A stretch of DNA of 64,000 nt, taken from Niastella caeni. Lineage in GTDB: Bacteria; Bacteroidota; Bacteroidia; Chitinophagales; Chitinophagaceae. The position numbers and the translations under genes were made by a program. The notes beneath the pieces are model-generated. The model made no database searches, was not told the origin of the DNA, and saw only the letters and a list, made by a program, of their open reading frames with translations. The DNA is taken from contig NZ_STFF01000009.1 in the NCBI RefSeq assembly GCF_004834005.1, positions 194,524 to 258,523 on the forward strand. The letters run 5' to 3'. This document shows, one piece after another, positions 28,641 to 36,888 of this stretch. The first letter of the stretch is position 1. The number at the start of each line of letters is the position of its first letter.

Positions 28641-28910
28641 ATGATAACAAAAAAAGGATTGACTTACCTGTTATGTTTTATGGGATATTTATTAATTGTA
28701 CTCAAGGGAGTTCCGGTATTATACAACGGAAAAATGTTCCATATCAATTTATTTCCATCCGGAAATAGCAGCGATATTTATTATGAGTTCGTCGATTACA
28801 GGCGATTTGCACTTTACCTGATCATCTGGCCGGTGTTTTGTTTTATTGGATACAAAATTGTTGACGAGATCAAAATCAACAGAGACAATAAAAACAAAGA
28901 GACTAGTTAG
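28641..28910 (+). CDS. Two-helix membrane protein, candidate immunity protein
   Basis: The 89-aa product starts at an ATG one base after the RHS stop codon. It has two hydrophobic helices (about 8-26 and 56-74) separated by an extracytoplasmic-looking loop with SGNSSDIYYEF, and a charged lysine/asparagine-rich tail. I recognise no family. Position directly behind the RHS C-terminal tail, small size and AT-rich composition are what immunity genes of polymorphic toxins look like. That role is an inference; no experiment or homologue is available here. Confidence 0.7.
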   Translation: MITKKGLTYLLCFMGYLLIVLKGVPVLYNGKMFHINLFPSGNSSDIYYEFVDYRRFALYLIIWPVFCFIGYKIVDEIKINRDNKNKETS

Positions 28911-28952
28911 TTGGTTTTACGGGCCTGTTAATTAAACATAATCAGATTCACG

Positions 28953-28990
28953 AAGGCTTTACAACGTCGATAAGACTTGTAAAGCCTTTT
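28953..28990 (+). terminator. Terminator closing the YD/RHS operon
   Basis: A perfect 12-bp stem, AAGGCTTTACAA with TTGTAAAGCCTT, encloses a 12-nt loop and is followed by TTTTCTCTTTT. It lies between this operon and convergent pabB. Confidence 0.9.
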
Positions 28991-29037
28991 CTCTTTTATA
29001 TATTTTTTTCCGATTTAACCAGGTATAGAAGACTCAA

Positions 29038-30369
29038 TCAACCAATTCCTCCCAACACCTTCTTAATAGCCACAGCCTTCAACAGGCATTCTTCATATTC
29101 TTTCTCTGGATCGCTGTAAAATGTAATGGCAGAACCTGCCTGAAAGGAGAGGTATTTATTTGCAGCGTTATACATGATGCTCCGGATCACCACATTAAAA
29201 TCAAAATCACCTTCTGGGGTAATATAGCCTACGGCCCCGGAGAAAATACCCCGTCGGGTTTGTTCGTATTGCTCTATCAGTTCCATCACCCTTTTCTTGG
29301 GCGCGCCGGTCATGGAACCCATGGGGAAAGTAGCTTTAACAGCCTCAATGAAATGAATATCCTTACGCAACCGCCCACTAATGGTGGAGATCATCTGATG
29401 CACCTGCGGAAAACTATATATGCCAAACAACTCTTCTACCTGTACAGACGCTTCCTCACAGATCTTCGACAGATCATTACGCACCAGGTCAACGATCATT
29501 ACATTTTCCGACCGGTCCTTGGCGCTGTGATACAAATGTTCTTTGTTCTTTACATCTTCACCGGCGTCCTGCAGGTTGCGTTGGGAGGTGCCTTTTATGG
29601 GTTGAGAAAAAATGCGATCGCCCTCCTTCTTTAAATAGCGCTCAGGGCTGGCGCATAACAAATAGCGCTCACCGGTTTTATAATACGCGGCAAAGGGATT
29701 GGGTGAAGTATTGCTTAATGAACAGTATACCTGCAAAGGATCGATAGTTATCTGTTCAGCAAAAAATTCCTGGCAAAAATTTATTTCATAACAATCGCCC
29801 CGCAGTATATGCTGTTGCAATTGTTGAATAATGTGAATATATTCTTCTTTGCTTATGCGGCTATTGATGGGTGTGGGCAACTGTTGATCGAATTCCGTGG
29901 GTGGTTCAATAGCGCATATTTCATGAAATATGGTTTCATGACGGCCATCAAACGTACCGATCACGAGCTCGCGCTCGCTTAACTGCAGAATCACTTCGGG
30001 AATAAAAAAACAAAGGTCAGGAAAACCTATATGGTCTGTATTGTTACTGGCCAGGCCTTCTGTTTCATTTTTCAGATCATAACTTAAATGTCCAAAAAGC
30101 CAGTCCCTGTTTTGTTCATACAGTTGCTGCAATTGCTCAAATGCGCTGCCAGCCGCGGTTACAAGCGATTGCACCGATCCGGCCGCAGCCATACATTCAT
30201 AACTGTGATGCGGTAAATGATACTGTTGATTGTCGAGAAAACAACAAATGTTGAACTGGTTGGCCCAGCTCAACATTTGTAATTTGGTTCGCTGAAAATC
30301 AGCGACGGGAAATGATATGAATTGTCTGCGCACTGTGGAAACAGGGTGAGCAGTAATAGAAGTAACCAC
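29038..30369 (-). CDS. pabB: Aminodeoxychorismate synthase component I
   Basis: The 443-aa product is a chorismate-binding enzyme. It has the C-terminal catalytic motifs QPIKGTSQR, RNDLSKIC, GSMTGAPKKRVMELIEQYE, RRGIFSGAVGYITPEGDFDF and FQAGSAITFYSDPEKEYEE. It converts chorismate and ammonia to aminodeoxychorismate for folate synthesis. The N-terminal half fits PabB better than TrpE, and no trp genes are nearby; PabA and PabC are not in the window. The start is GTG at 30369-30367, sharing its first G with the TAG stop of the upstream acidic gene, so the two are translationally coupled. Confidence 0.88.
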   Translation of the reverse strand: MVTSITAHPVSTVRRQFISFPVADFQRTKLQMLSWANQFNICCFLDNQQYHLPHHSYECMAAAGSVQSLVTAAGSAFEQLQQLYEQNRDWLFGHLSYDLKNETEGLASNNTDHIGFPDLCFFIPEVILQLSERELVIGTFDGRHETIFHEICAIEPPTEFDQQLPTPINSRISKEEYIHIIQQLQQHILRGDCYEINFCQEFFAEQITIDPLQVYCSLSNTSPNPFAAYYKTGERYLLCASPERYLKKEGDRIFSQPIKGTSQRNLQDAGEDVKNKEHLYHSAKDRSENVMIVDLVRNDLSKICEEASVQVEELFGIYSFPQVHQMISTISGRLRKDIHFIEAVKATFPMGSMTGAPKKRVMELIEQYEQTRRGIFSGAVGYITPEGDFDFNVVIRSIMYNAANKYLSFQAGSAITFYSDPEKEYEECLLKAVAIKKVLGGIG

Positions 30370-30827
30370 TAAAAGTCCTCCTCGTCGTCATCGAAGCCGC
30401 GGTCGTTGAAGAGATCAAGGTCTTTGAACTCATCATCGATGCCAAGGTCGTCGTCGTCGCCGCCTTTGCCTTTTTTACCGCCTCCGCTGCTGCCGCCGCT
30501 AACTTTTTTTCCTTTTGATTTGGGCAAATCAAATTCTTCAAAGTCAGGGTCCCAGTCTTCGTCTTCTTCCGGTTTGTCCCAATCGTCTACTTCATCATCT
30601 AAGTCTTCATCGTCATCATCATCGTCACCTTCTTCATCTTTCTTAGAAGAGGCTTTACCTGCTTTTTTAGCGGTCTTCGGCGTTTCTAACTCATCATCTT
30701 CCATGTCTTCATCGTCCTCATCTTCTTCTTTCTTAGGTTTTGATGAGGCTTTTTTCGGAGTTTCCTTAGAAGACTTTGGTGCAGAGGTTCCGCCGGTCTT
30801 TTTTTCCTTGTCAGATTTTGCTGCCAT
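30369..30827 (-). CDS. Highly acidic, disordered Asp/Glu/Lys-rich protein
   Basis: The 152-aa product alternates Lys/Ser/Pro-rich segments with Asp/Glu runs and a Gly/Lys stretch, and ends DLFNDRGFDDDEEDF. It is almost certainly intrinsically disordered. No domain, signal peptide or membrane segment is visible. Its stop codon overlaps the GTG start of pabB by one base. A long open frame on the opposite strand (30406-30837) is an artefact of the GAT/GAA-rich codons, giving Ser-rich translation. Possible roles such as nucleic-acid mimicry or chaperoning are guesses; I assign none. Confidence 0.75.
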   Translation of the reverse strand: MAAKSDKEKKTGGTSAPKSSKETPKKASSKPKKEEDEDDEDMEDDELETPKTAKKAGKASSKKDEEGDDDDDDEDLDDEVDDWDKPEEDEDWDPDFEEFDLPKSKGKKVSGGSSGGGKKGKGGDDDDLGIDDEFKDLDLFNDRGFDDDEEDF

Positions 30828-30921
30828 TGTCTGGTAAGATTGAGGTGTAAAATTTCAGCGAAGTTTTTAATTCGCCAAATTTTTTAGAATAATTTTTCAT
30901 TCAAAAAATCCGAAGTGAAAA

Positions 30922-32187
30922 CTACTGAATTTCTATCAATTGTTCACGCCCCGGGCCATTGGAAATATAATTAATATTCACACCTAAATATGAATTTATA
31001 AACGATACATATTCTGTCATGGCAGCAGGTAGCTGGCTGGCAGACCTAAAGGTATCAATACCCGTTTTCCAACCCTTAAAACTTTTCAGTTCCGGAGTTA
31101 TTGACAGTTTGTTCATCTGGAAAGGTATAGCATCTGTCTTTTTATCATTAACCATGTATGAGGTACATACTTTTAGCTCTTCAAAAGCATCCAGTACGTC
31201 TGCTTTTGTCATAACCAGTTTCGTTACCCCATTCACCATACAGGCAAAACGTAAAGCTACCAGGTCAATCCAGCCACAACGTCTTGGGCGACCCGTAGTA
31301 GCGCCAAACTCATTACCAATGCGACGCAGTTCTTCACCGGTTTCATCGTGCAACTCGGTTGGGAACGGTCCGCTACCCACGCGGGTGCAATAGGCTTTGG
31401 TAACACCGATCACATCGCGGATCTTTTGTGGCGCCACACCTAAACCGGTACAAACACCGGCAGAAATAGTATTTGATGAAGTTACAAACGGGAAAGTACC
31501 AAAGTCAACATCCAGCATACTTCCCTGTGCCCCTTCAGCTAAAACTTTTTTGCCCTGGCTGATCTTTTCATTGATGAAATATTCGCCGCTTACGATCTTG
31601 AATTCTTTCATAAACTCAAGCGCTTCAAAGAACTCTTCTTCCCATGCAGAAATATCTTCATGAAAGTTCAGGCTGTCGAGCAGCTTCTGGTGCTTAAGAC
31701 GTAAACGGATATATTGATTAACAAAACCCTTATCCAGCAAATCGCCTACACGAAGACCATTACGTCCTGTTTTATCCATATAAGCCGGTCCAATACCTTT
31801 TAAGGTAGAACCGATCTTATCATTTCCTTTTGATAATTCCGAAGCTTTGTCCAACGCACGGTGCGTTGGCAAAATCAGGTGCGTTCTTTCTGAAATAAAT
31901 AAATTTTTCCGGTAGTCGATGCCAAATGCTTTAACCGTGTCGCATTCTCTTTTTAACGTAACCGGGTCAAGTACCACACCATTACCTATAAGGTTAATTG
32001 TATTCTCGTGAAAAATACCGGAAGGAATTTGATGCAGAACAACCTTTTTATCGTTTACATATAACGTATGGCCTGCATTGGGACCGCCCTGAAAGCGGGC
32101 AATAACATCATAACCGGGAGCAAAATAATCAACGATCTTACCTTTGCCTTCATCGCCCCATTGAAGACCTAATAAAACATCAACCAT
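30922..32187 (-). CDS. purA: Adenylosuccinate synthetase
   Basis: The 421-aa enzyme has the N-terminal GTP/IMP motif GLQWGDEGKGKIVD with catalytic Asp12, GGPNAGHTL with His40, then IGSTLKGIGPAYMDKTGR, EGAQGSMLDVDFGTFPFVTS, YCTRVGSGPFPTEL and RPRRCGWIDLVALR. It converts IMP, Asp and GTP to adenylosuccinate, the first committed AMP step. Length is standard. A TAnnTTTG promoter lies 36 nt upstream; purB is not adjacent. Confidence 0.97.
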   Translation of the reverse strand: MVDVLLGLQWGDEGKGKIVDYFAPGYDVIARFQGGPNAGHTLYVNDKKVVLHQIPSGIFHENTINLIGNGVVLDPVTLKRECDTVKAFGIDYRKNLFISERTHLILPTHRALDKASELSKGNDKIGSTLKGIGPAYMDKTGRNGLRVGDLLDKGFVNQYIRLRLKHQKLLDSLNFHEDISAWEEEFFEALEFMKEFKIVSGEYFINEKISQGKKVLAEGAQGSMLDVDFGTFPFVTSSNTISAGVCTGLGVAPQKIRDVIGVTKAYCTRVGSGPFPTELHDETGEELRRIGNEFGATTGRPRRCGWIDLVALRFACMVNGVTKLVMTKADVLDAFEELKVCTSYMVNDKKTDAIPFQMNKLSITPELKSFKGWKTGIDTFRSASQLPAAMTEYVSFINSYLGVNINYISNGPGREQLIEIQ

Positions 32188-32222
32188 TATTAAATATTTG
32201 AATAATTTGTAGCAAGCGGGGG

Positions 32223-32230
32223 CAAAAATA
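32223..32230 (-). promoter_or_regulatory. Bacteroidota -7 element for purA
   Basis: The minus strand reads TATTTTTG, an exact TAnnTTTG match, 36 nt before the purA ATG. Confidence 0.7.
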
Positions 32231-32282
32231 GGTGAAATTAACTAAGAGATTCCAGTATTTTTTTGCTTCTGTGAACTAATGA

Positions 32283-32416
32283 ATGATAGTTAAATTAATG
32301 GTGAATGGCTGAATGGTTAGAGGGTTAATTTACCATCATTTGAACCTCGAAACTTGATTTGAAGCCACTGGTACCGGCGGCTGTTTCCATCTAACCATCT
32401 AACAATCAAACCATCT
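32283..32416. repeat. Inverted 7/8-bp repeat arrays between relA/spoT and purA
   Basis: The left arm has AATGGTG, AATGGCTG and AATGGTTAG units. The right arm (32388-32416) has ACCATCTA and ACAATCAA units, its reverse complement type. The right arm abuts the stop codon of the relA/spoT gene. Confidence 0.75.
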
Positions 32417-34643
32417 ATTGCTGCTCCGTATCATATCTATCCACCGTTTCAATGCCAGGCAACTTTTTCAGCCGGTTTACCAGTTCATCCAGCTCTTCTT
32501 TATCATGTACATACACCCTGATATTTCCGTGGAACAATCCCTCCCTGGCCTCAATGGTCATGGCATTGATGTTGATCTTCATTTCACCCGAAATAAGATT
32601 GGTGATCTTGTGAATAACGCCCACATCATCCAGCCCAACGATCTTTAAACCGGTAAGGAAGGAGATCTCTTTATTTTTTGCCCATTTTGTTTTCACCACC
32701 CTATGCCCGTAATTGGCCAGCAAACGGGCCGCATTGGGACAATTAGTGCGGTGTATGGTCAAGCCCTTGCCGGTGCTCACAAATCCAAACACGTCATCAC
32801 CGGGAATAGGTTTACAGCAATTCGCCAGTTGATAAACGATCTTGTCGCTGCTTTCGCCAAAAATGATCAGCTCCGCATCCTTTTTAGGCAATGCATGAAC
32901 GGGATCGTGCTTTATTTCGGGCCGAATTGGTTTGGGAGGCTCCAGTTTGTCGCCCAACACGTGAAACTCGCTCAGCTCTTTGAGGTCAATGGCCTTTACA
33001 GAGATCTGGTAATACAGATCGAGCGGCGAGGCCAGTTTATAAAACGAGGCTAATATATCTACGTTATGCTGGTTGAAAGCAGCGCCCATGTTTTCTACCT
33101 TTCTCTGCAACACGTACTTTCCTTCATCAGCTACCTTTCTTTTTTCTTCCTTTAAAGCGTCTTTGATCTTACTCTTTGCCTTGGCCGTTACCACAATATT
33201 CAACCAGTCTTCATTGGGCTTTTGTTTGGCCGAAGTAATGATCTCGATCTGGTCGCCACTTCGTAGTTTATGGCTTATGGGCACCAGCTTATGGTTTATT
33301 TTGGCGCCAATACATTTTGATCCCACTGCACTGTGAATGGCAAAAGCAAAATCAAGCGCGGTACTGTCAACCGGCAACATTTTTACGTCGCCCTTGGGCG
33401 TATACACATATATTTCTTCAGCCAGGAAACTGGTCTTGAAGTCGTGCAAGAAGTCAATGGAATCGCTGTCCTGCGTATTGAGCACTTCGCGGATCTGTTG
33501 AAACCATTTATCGAAACGGCTTTCATCGGCCGTGCCTTCTTTATATTTCCAGTGTGCGGCCAACCCTTTTTCAGCGATCTCGTTCATCCGGCGGGTACGC
33601 ACCTGTACTTCCACCCATTTACCCTGGGGGCCCATCACGGTGGTATGCAGAGCTTCGTAACCGTTCGATTTGGGATTGCTCAACCAGTCGCGCAAGCGCT
33701 CGGGAGAAGGCGTGTATTCATCGGTAATGACCGAATAGATCTTCCAGCAACCTTCTTTTTCCTGCTCCAGGGCAATGTTTAAAATAACCCGGATGGCGAA
33801 CAGGTCATATACTTCTTCAAAAGCCACTCCTTTCTTTTTCATCTTGTTCCAGATGGAGTGAATGCTTTTGGGCCGGCCGTATATTTCAAACTCGTAACCG
33901 GTCTTATCAAGCTTTTCCTTGATTGGTTTTATAAATTCATTGATATAGCGCGACCGTTCGCGTTTGGTTTCGGCCAGCTTACGGGCAATTTCTTTGTAGG
34001 CTTCCGGCTCCAGGTATTTCATCGCCAGGTCTTCCAACTCCGTCTTGATCGTATATAAACCCATACGGTGCGACAGCGGAGCGTATACATATACCGTTTC
34101 GGAAGAAATTTTCAACTGTTTTTCCCGCTTCATACTGTCGAGCGTTCGCATGTTATGCAACCGGTCGGCCAGTTTTATTAAAATAACCCGGGGGTCATCG
34201 GTGAGGGTAAGTAAGATCTTTTTAAAATTCTCTGCCTGCGCCGATGCATTAACGTCGATGATATTAGAAATTTTCGTCAACCCGTCAACGATGCGGGCAA
34301 TTTCGGTCCCGAATTCCCTTTCAATATCTTCCAGGGTAACATCGGTATCTTCAACAGTATCGTGTAAGAGGGAGCAAATGGTAGACCGTACGCCCAGGCC
34401 GATCTCTTCTGTGCAAATGCGGGCCACGGCCAGGGGGTGAAGAATATAGGGTTCGCCGCTTTTCCGACGCATGGTCTTATGGGCATCGGCAGCCATTTCA
34501 AAGGCCCGGCGGAGCAATTCTTTATCACCCGGTTTTAATTTGGGTTTCAAAACTCGTAACAGGGCCCGGTATTCACGGAGTATTAGCTTTTTTTCCTGCT
34601 CCTCATTCAAATTATATTTCGGTATCGCGGCTACAGAATCCAT
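32415..34643 (-). CDS. Bifunctional (p)ppGpp synthetase/hydrolase, RelA/SpoT family
   Basis: The 742-aa protein has every RSH domain in order. The HD hydrolase domain (about 45-195) keeps its metal ligands: His69 and the HDTVEDTD motif at 94-101, so hydrolase activity is expected. A synthetase domain follows (about 235-375, with YDLFAIRVI, NGYEALHTTVMG and VEVQVRTRRMNEIAE), then a TGS domain (about 390-455) and a C-terminal ACT domain (about 665-738). It sets the alarmone level in amino acid starvation. Symbol left empty because Rel, RelA and SpoT cannot be separated confidently; the intact HD argues against a RelA-type synthetase only. Confidence 0.95.
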   Translation of the reverse strand: MDSVAAIPKYNLNEEQEKKLILREYRALLRVLKPKLKPGDKELLRRAFEMAADAHKTMRRKSGEPYILHPLAVARICTEEIGLGVRSTICSLLHDTVEDTDVTLEDIEREFGTEIARIVDGLTKISNIIDVNASAQAENFKKILLTLTDDPRVILIKLADRLHNMRTLDSMKREKQLKISSETVYVYAPLSHRMGLYTIKTELEDLAMKYLEPEAYKEIARKLAETKRERSRYINEFIKPIKEKLDKTGYEFEIYGRPKSIHSIWNKMKKKGVAFEEVYDLFAIRVILNIALEQEKEGCWKIYSVITDEYTPSPERLRDWLSNPKSNGYEALHTTVMGPQGKWVEVQVRTRRMNEIAEKGLAAHWKYKEGTADESRFDKWFQQIREVLNTQDSDSIDFLHDFKTSFLAEEIYVYTPKGDVKMLPVDSTALDFAFAIHSAVGSKCIGAKINHKLVPISHKLRSGDQIEIITSAKQKPNEDWLNIVVTAKAKSKIKDALKEEKRKVADEGKYVLQRKVENMGAAFNQHNVDILASFYKLASPLDLYYQISVKAIDLKELSEFHVLGDKLEPPKPIRPEIKHDPVHALPKKDAELIIFGESSDKIVYQLANCCKPIPGDDVFGFVSTGKGLTIHRTNCPNAARLLANYGHRVVKTKWAKNKEISFLTGLKIVGLDDVGVIHKITNLISGEMKININAMTIEAREGLFHGNIRVYVHDKEELDELVNRLKKLPGIETVDRYDTEQQ

Positions 34644-34670
34644 AGTTAACGAATTTACGTAAAAATGCCC

Positions 34671-34678
34671 TATGTTTG
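34671..34678 (+). promoter_or_regulatory. Possible promoter for tRNA-Leu
   Basis: TATGTTTG matches TAnnTTTG on the plus strand about 140 nt upstream of the tRNA gene. The transcript would pass through the inverted repeat arrays at 34697-34816. Confidence 0.4.
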
Positions 34679-34696
34679 CAACCCCAAAGACAGTTC

Positions 34697-34816
34697 GTAA
34701 GTTCTTAGTTCTAAGTTTTTAGTTGGTCCTAACTCAATGATTTCCGAACATTTCGGGAATTCCGAAGTTCGGGAGCCTAACCCAGGAACTAAAAACTTAA
34801 AACTTACCAACTAAAA
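34697..34816. repeat. Inverted 7-bp arrays directly upstream of tRNA-Leu
   Basis: The left arm has GTTCTTA, GTTCTAA and GTTTTTA units. The right arm (34783-34816) has GAACTAA, AAACTTA and AAACTTA, its reverse complement type. The core between contains a further palindrome-rich stretch around CGGGAATTCCG. Confidence 0.85.
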
Positions 34817-34819
34817 AGA

Positions 34820-34901
34820 GCGCATGTGGTGAAATTGGTAGACACGTCAGACTTAGGATCTGATGCCGCGAGGTGTGGGGGTTCGAGTCCCTCCATGCGC
34901 A
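34820..34901 (+). tRNA. tRNA-Leu, anticodon UAG
   Basis: The acceptor stem pairs GCGCATG with CATGCGC. The D-arm region is TGGTGAAATTGGTAGACACG, and the anticodon stem-loop TCAGA-CTTAGGA-TCTGA gives anticodon UAG (codon CUA/CUN). A long variable arm TGCCGCGAGGTG is present, as in tRNA-Leu, and the T loop is GTTCGAGTC. CCA is not encoded: the bases after the discriminator A are CCC. Confidence 0.95.
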
Positions 34902-34907
34902 CCCGCG

Positions 34908-34946
34908 AAGGTGGGTCGCCTTTTCGAAGGCGGCTCACCTTTTTTC
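34908..34946 (+). terminator. Terminator after tRNA-Leu
   Basis: AAGGTGGGTCGCC and GGCGGCTCACCTT form a stem with wobble pairs around TTTTCGAA, followed by TTTTTCT. Confidence 0.88.
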
Positions 34947-35013
34947 TTTCCATCTACCCTTCAGTAAAATAATTGATTTTTAATTAATTGCAAATCGGAG
35001 GCCTCTCTTTTTC

Positions 35014-35208
35014 AATTATTTTCACCCCATTTTTACGCAGAATTGATGCTTCCCCAATTATTTTCACTATGTTTTTACGTAGAAATGGTATCAAAATAAT
35101 TAAAAACATCCCGTTTTTACGCAGAAATGGTGCTTCCCCAATTATTTTCACTATGTTTTTACGTAGAAACGATACATAAATAATTATTTTCACCCCATTT
35201 TTAATTAT
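35014..35208. repeat. Exact 42-bp-period tandem array with near-palindromic core
   Basis: Units starting AATTA begin at 35014, 35056, 35098, 35140 and 35182 (last one partial), exactly 42 bp apart. Each complete unit contains TTTTTACGYAGAA, close to its own reverse complement. Units alternate between ACCCCATT/GCTTCCCC-type and ACTATG/ATC-type variants, suggesting an 84-bp higher-order unit. Because 42 is divisible by three, frames on both strands stay open and spell FLRRN/FLRKN repeats, but I do not consider these genes. Confidence 0.9.
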
Positions 35209-35230
35209 AAATTATCCTCCACCAGCCACG

Positions 35231-35713
35231 CTACGGCTTATCTCTCCCAACAAACCGCTCCTTCCCCAGTAAAAAATCAATTGCTTTGGCAACATTTTTA
35301 TCTATACTGGCTTCCGTTTTTAAATTGGCTATATACCGAACAATTTCATGCTGCAAAGAGGGACGCAGTTGATCAAAAACGGCTTTCGCTGCTTTATTTT
35401 TTGCAAGGGCTTTTACCAGTTTGGGATGAGGCTTTATTGTTCTGCTCGAGGGATCAAATTCAACTGTCACCTTTACCCTGATGCCTATTTTCTTTGGCGA
35501 CTGCTTAAGCATCTTCGTATTGATATAAAGTCGCCAATCGCCGCTATATCTTACTAACGTTTGCGTATAGGACAGCCCATTAACAGTACCGCGGATCGGA
35601 ATTTTTCCTTTATCCTTACCAGCCTGTTTAAAAATGCCAGCCAGTATTTTTTCCGGCACTGATACATATGGGTTTATTCCAATAATCTTTAATTCAGCCT
35701 GAAAAGTATACAT
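35231..35713 (-). CDS. DUF1905 / YdeI-OmdA-like protein
   Basis: The 160-aa product begins with a DUF1905 beta-barrel (about 1-90: FQAELKIIGINPYVSVPEKI, IPIRGTVNGLSYTQTLVRYS, IGIRVKVTVEFD). A C-terminal OmdA/YdeI helical segment follows (about 95-155: ALAKNKAAKAVFDQLRPSLQ, HEIVRYIANLKTEASIDKNV). Proteins of this architecture are described as bacteriocin-protection or YdeI-like; the actual activity is not settled. Its own promoter (TATATTTG) lies upstream. Divergent from the Usp gene. Confidence 0.85.
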   Translation of the reverse strand: MYTFQAELKIIGINPYVSVPEKILAGIFKQAGKDKGKIPIRGTVNGLSYTQTLVRYSGDWRLYINTKMLKQSPKKIGIRVKVTVEFDPSSRTIKPHPKLVKALAKNKAAKAVFDQLRPSLQHEIVRYIANLKTEASIDKNVAKAIDFLLGKERFVGRDKP

Positions 35714-35743
35714 TGCTTTTGTGCGTGCCTGTTGTTAATCAGG

Positions 35744-35751
35744 CAAATATA
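35744..35751 (-). promoter_or_regulatory. Bacteroidota -7 element for the DUF1905 gene
   Basis: The minus strand reads TATATTTG, an exact TAnnTTTG match, about 30 nt before the ATG at 35713. Confidence 0.65.
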
Positions 35752-35804
35752 AGGTGGGATGGTGACCCAAACTTGTTACCTTTATAGAGCTTAATTTTTA
35801 TTGT

Positions 35805-36626
35805 ATGAATACCATCCTAGTGCCGGTTGATTTTTCGCCTGCTTCCCGCAATGCAGCCGTTTACGCTGCCGAACTGGCGAAGTTATTACATACCAGGTTG
35901 CTGCTTTTTCATGCTTATATGCTGCCTACCCCCATCAGCGAAGTGCCCTATGCCATGATCACGGTAGACAACCTGCAAAAAGAAAACGAAGACAACCTTA
36001 AAAGAGAGGCAGATTGGCTACATAACCAATACGGACTGGAAGTGGAGCGGTTGGTTCGCATAGGCATTGCTTCTGATGAAATAAAGACCATAACCAAAGA
36101 AAGAGAGATCGGCCTGATCGTCCTGGGCATGAAAGGCGCTGGCGGGTTCGATAAGATCATCGGCAGCACCACTACCAACGTGGCCCGCAAAGTAAAAATA
36201 CCGGTGCTGGTAATACCGCACGACGCCGCTTACAAGCCCATTCAACATATTACCTATGCCAGCGATTTTACCTACAAAACCAGTATCCAGCTATTTTATC
36301 CCCTGCTGGAGCTGACCCGCGCATACCAGGCAAAAATTCACATTTTGTATGTGAGGCAAAGCCATGGCGGGAATACCGAACAGGAACTTACCGGCAGAAG
36401 AAGCAATGAAATAATTTTTGAAGGAATTGAACATGAATACGCAATTATTGAAGAATCATCTGTAAATCATGGAATTAGCATGTATTTACAGCAGCAGGCA
36501 AGCGAGCTGCTGGTGATGGTAGCCCATAAACACACCTTCCTGGAAAGGGTATTTTCGAAAAATCACACCACCTCTATGGCGTATGAAACCCATGTTCCCC
36601 TGCTGATTCTGCAGGACAAGGATTAG
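35805..36626 (+). CDS. Tandem universal stress protein (two UspA domains)
   Basis: The 273-aa product contains two Usp folds. The first (about 1-145) starts NTILVPVDFSPASRNAAVYA and has the nucleotide-binding pattern GMKGAGGFDKIIGSTTTNV, so ATP binding is likely. The second (about 148-273), from HITYASDFTYKTS to THVPLLILQDKD, lacks that G-rich motif. Tandem Usp proteins of this size are common in Bacteroidota. A 7/8 promoter match, TACCTTTA, lies at 35777-35784. Target pathway unknown. Confidence 0.92.
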   Translation: MNTILVPVDFSPASRNAAVYAAELAKLLHTRLLLFHAYMLPTPISEVPYAMITVDNLQKENEDNLKREADWLHNQYGLEVERLVRIGIASDEIKTITKEREIGLIVLGMKGAGGFDKIIGSTTTNVARKVKIPVLVIPHDAAYKPIQHITYASDFTYKTSIQLFYPLLELTRAYQAKIHILYVRQSHGGNTEQELTGRRSNEIIFEGIEHEYAIIEESSVNHGISMYLQQQASELLVMVAHKHTFLERVFSKNHTTSMAYETHVPLLILQDKD

Positions 36627-36629
36627 GAA

Positions 36630-36845
36630 CGATGGCTAATTGTCTGATGGCTTGATGGTTAAGTTCAAGCAGGTAAAGGTTGTCACCTTTGTAACTACCT
36701 GAACCATCGTATCGGCCAGACCCTCAAACAATCAAACCATCTGACAATCAAGCAATCAGGCAATACAACAATCCCCATCAACCATTTGACAATCAAACAG
36801 TCAAGCACTCCGGCAATCAAACCATCAAACAATCAAACCATGTTA
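36630..36845. repeat. Long inverted 8-bp repeat arrays upstream of tig
   Basis: The left arm (about 36630-36670) has GATGGCT/GATGGTT-type units. The right arm (about 36712-36845) is the longest array in the window, with units CAATCAAA, CCATCTGA, CAATCAAG, CAATCAGG and CCATCAAA at mainly 8-bp spacing. It ends just before the tig promoter. Confidence 0.88.
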
Positions 36846-36856
36846 CCATTTTACCT

Positions 36857-36864
36857 TACCTTTG
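36857..36864 (+). promoter_or_regulatory. Bacteroidota -7 element for tig
   Basis: TACCTTTG is an exact match 25 nt before the ATG at 36889. It overlaps the in-frame TTG at 36862, which therefore is not the start. Confidence 0.75.
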
Positions 36865-36888
36865 CAACCCAATTTAAAAAAAAGCGCT

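Noticed and set aside
30406..30837. Ser-rich 143-aa open frame on the plus strand
   Set aside because: It is the complement of the Asp/Glu/Lys-rich coding sequence of the acidic gene; composition is a codon artefact and the minus-strand frame has coupling to pabB.
34984..35193. Two opposite small frames encoding FLRKN/FLRRN repeats
   Set aside because: Both frames are open only because the 42-bp period is divisible by three; no start context or promoter favours either.
35014..35208. CRISPR array
   Set aside because: Units are contiguous and similar over their full length, with no unique spacers and no cas genes nearby.
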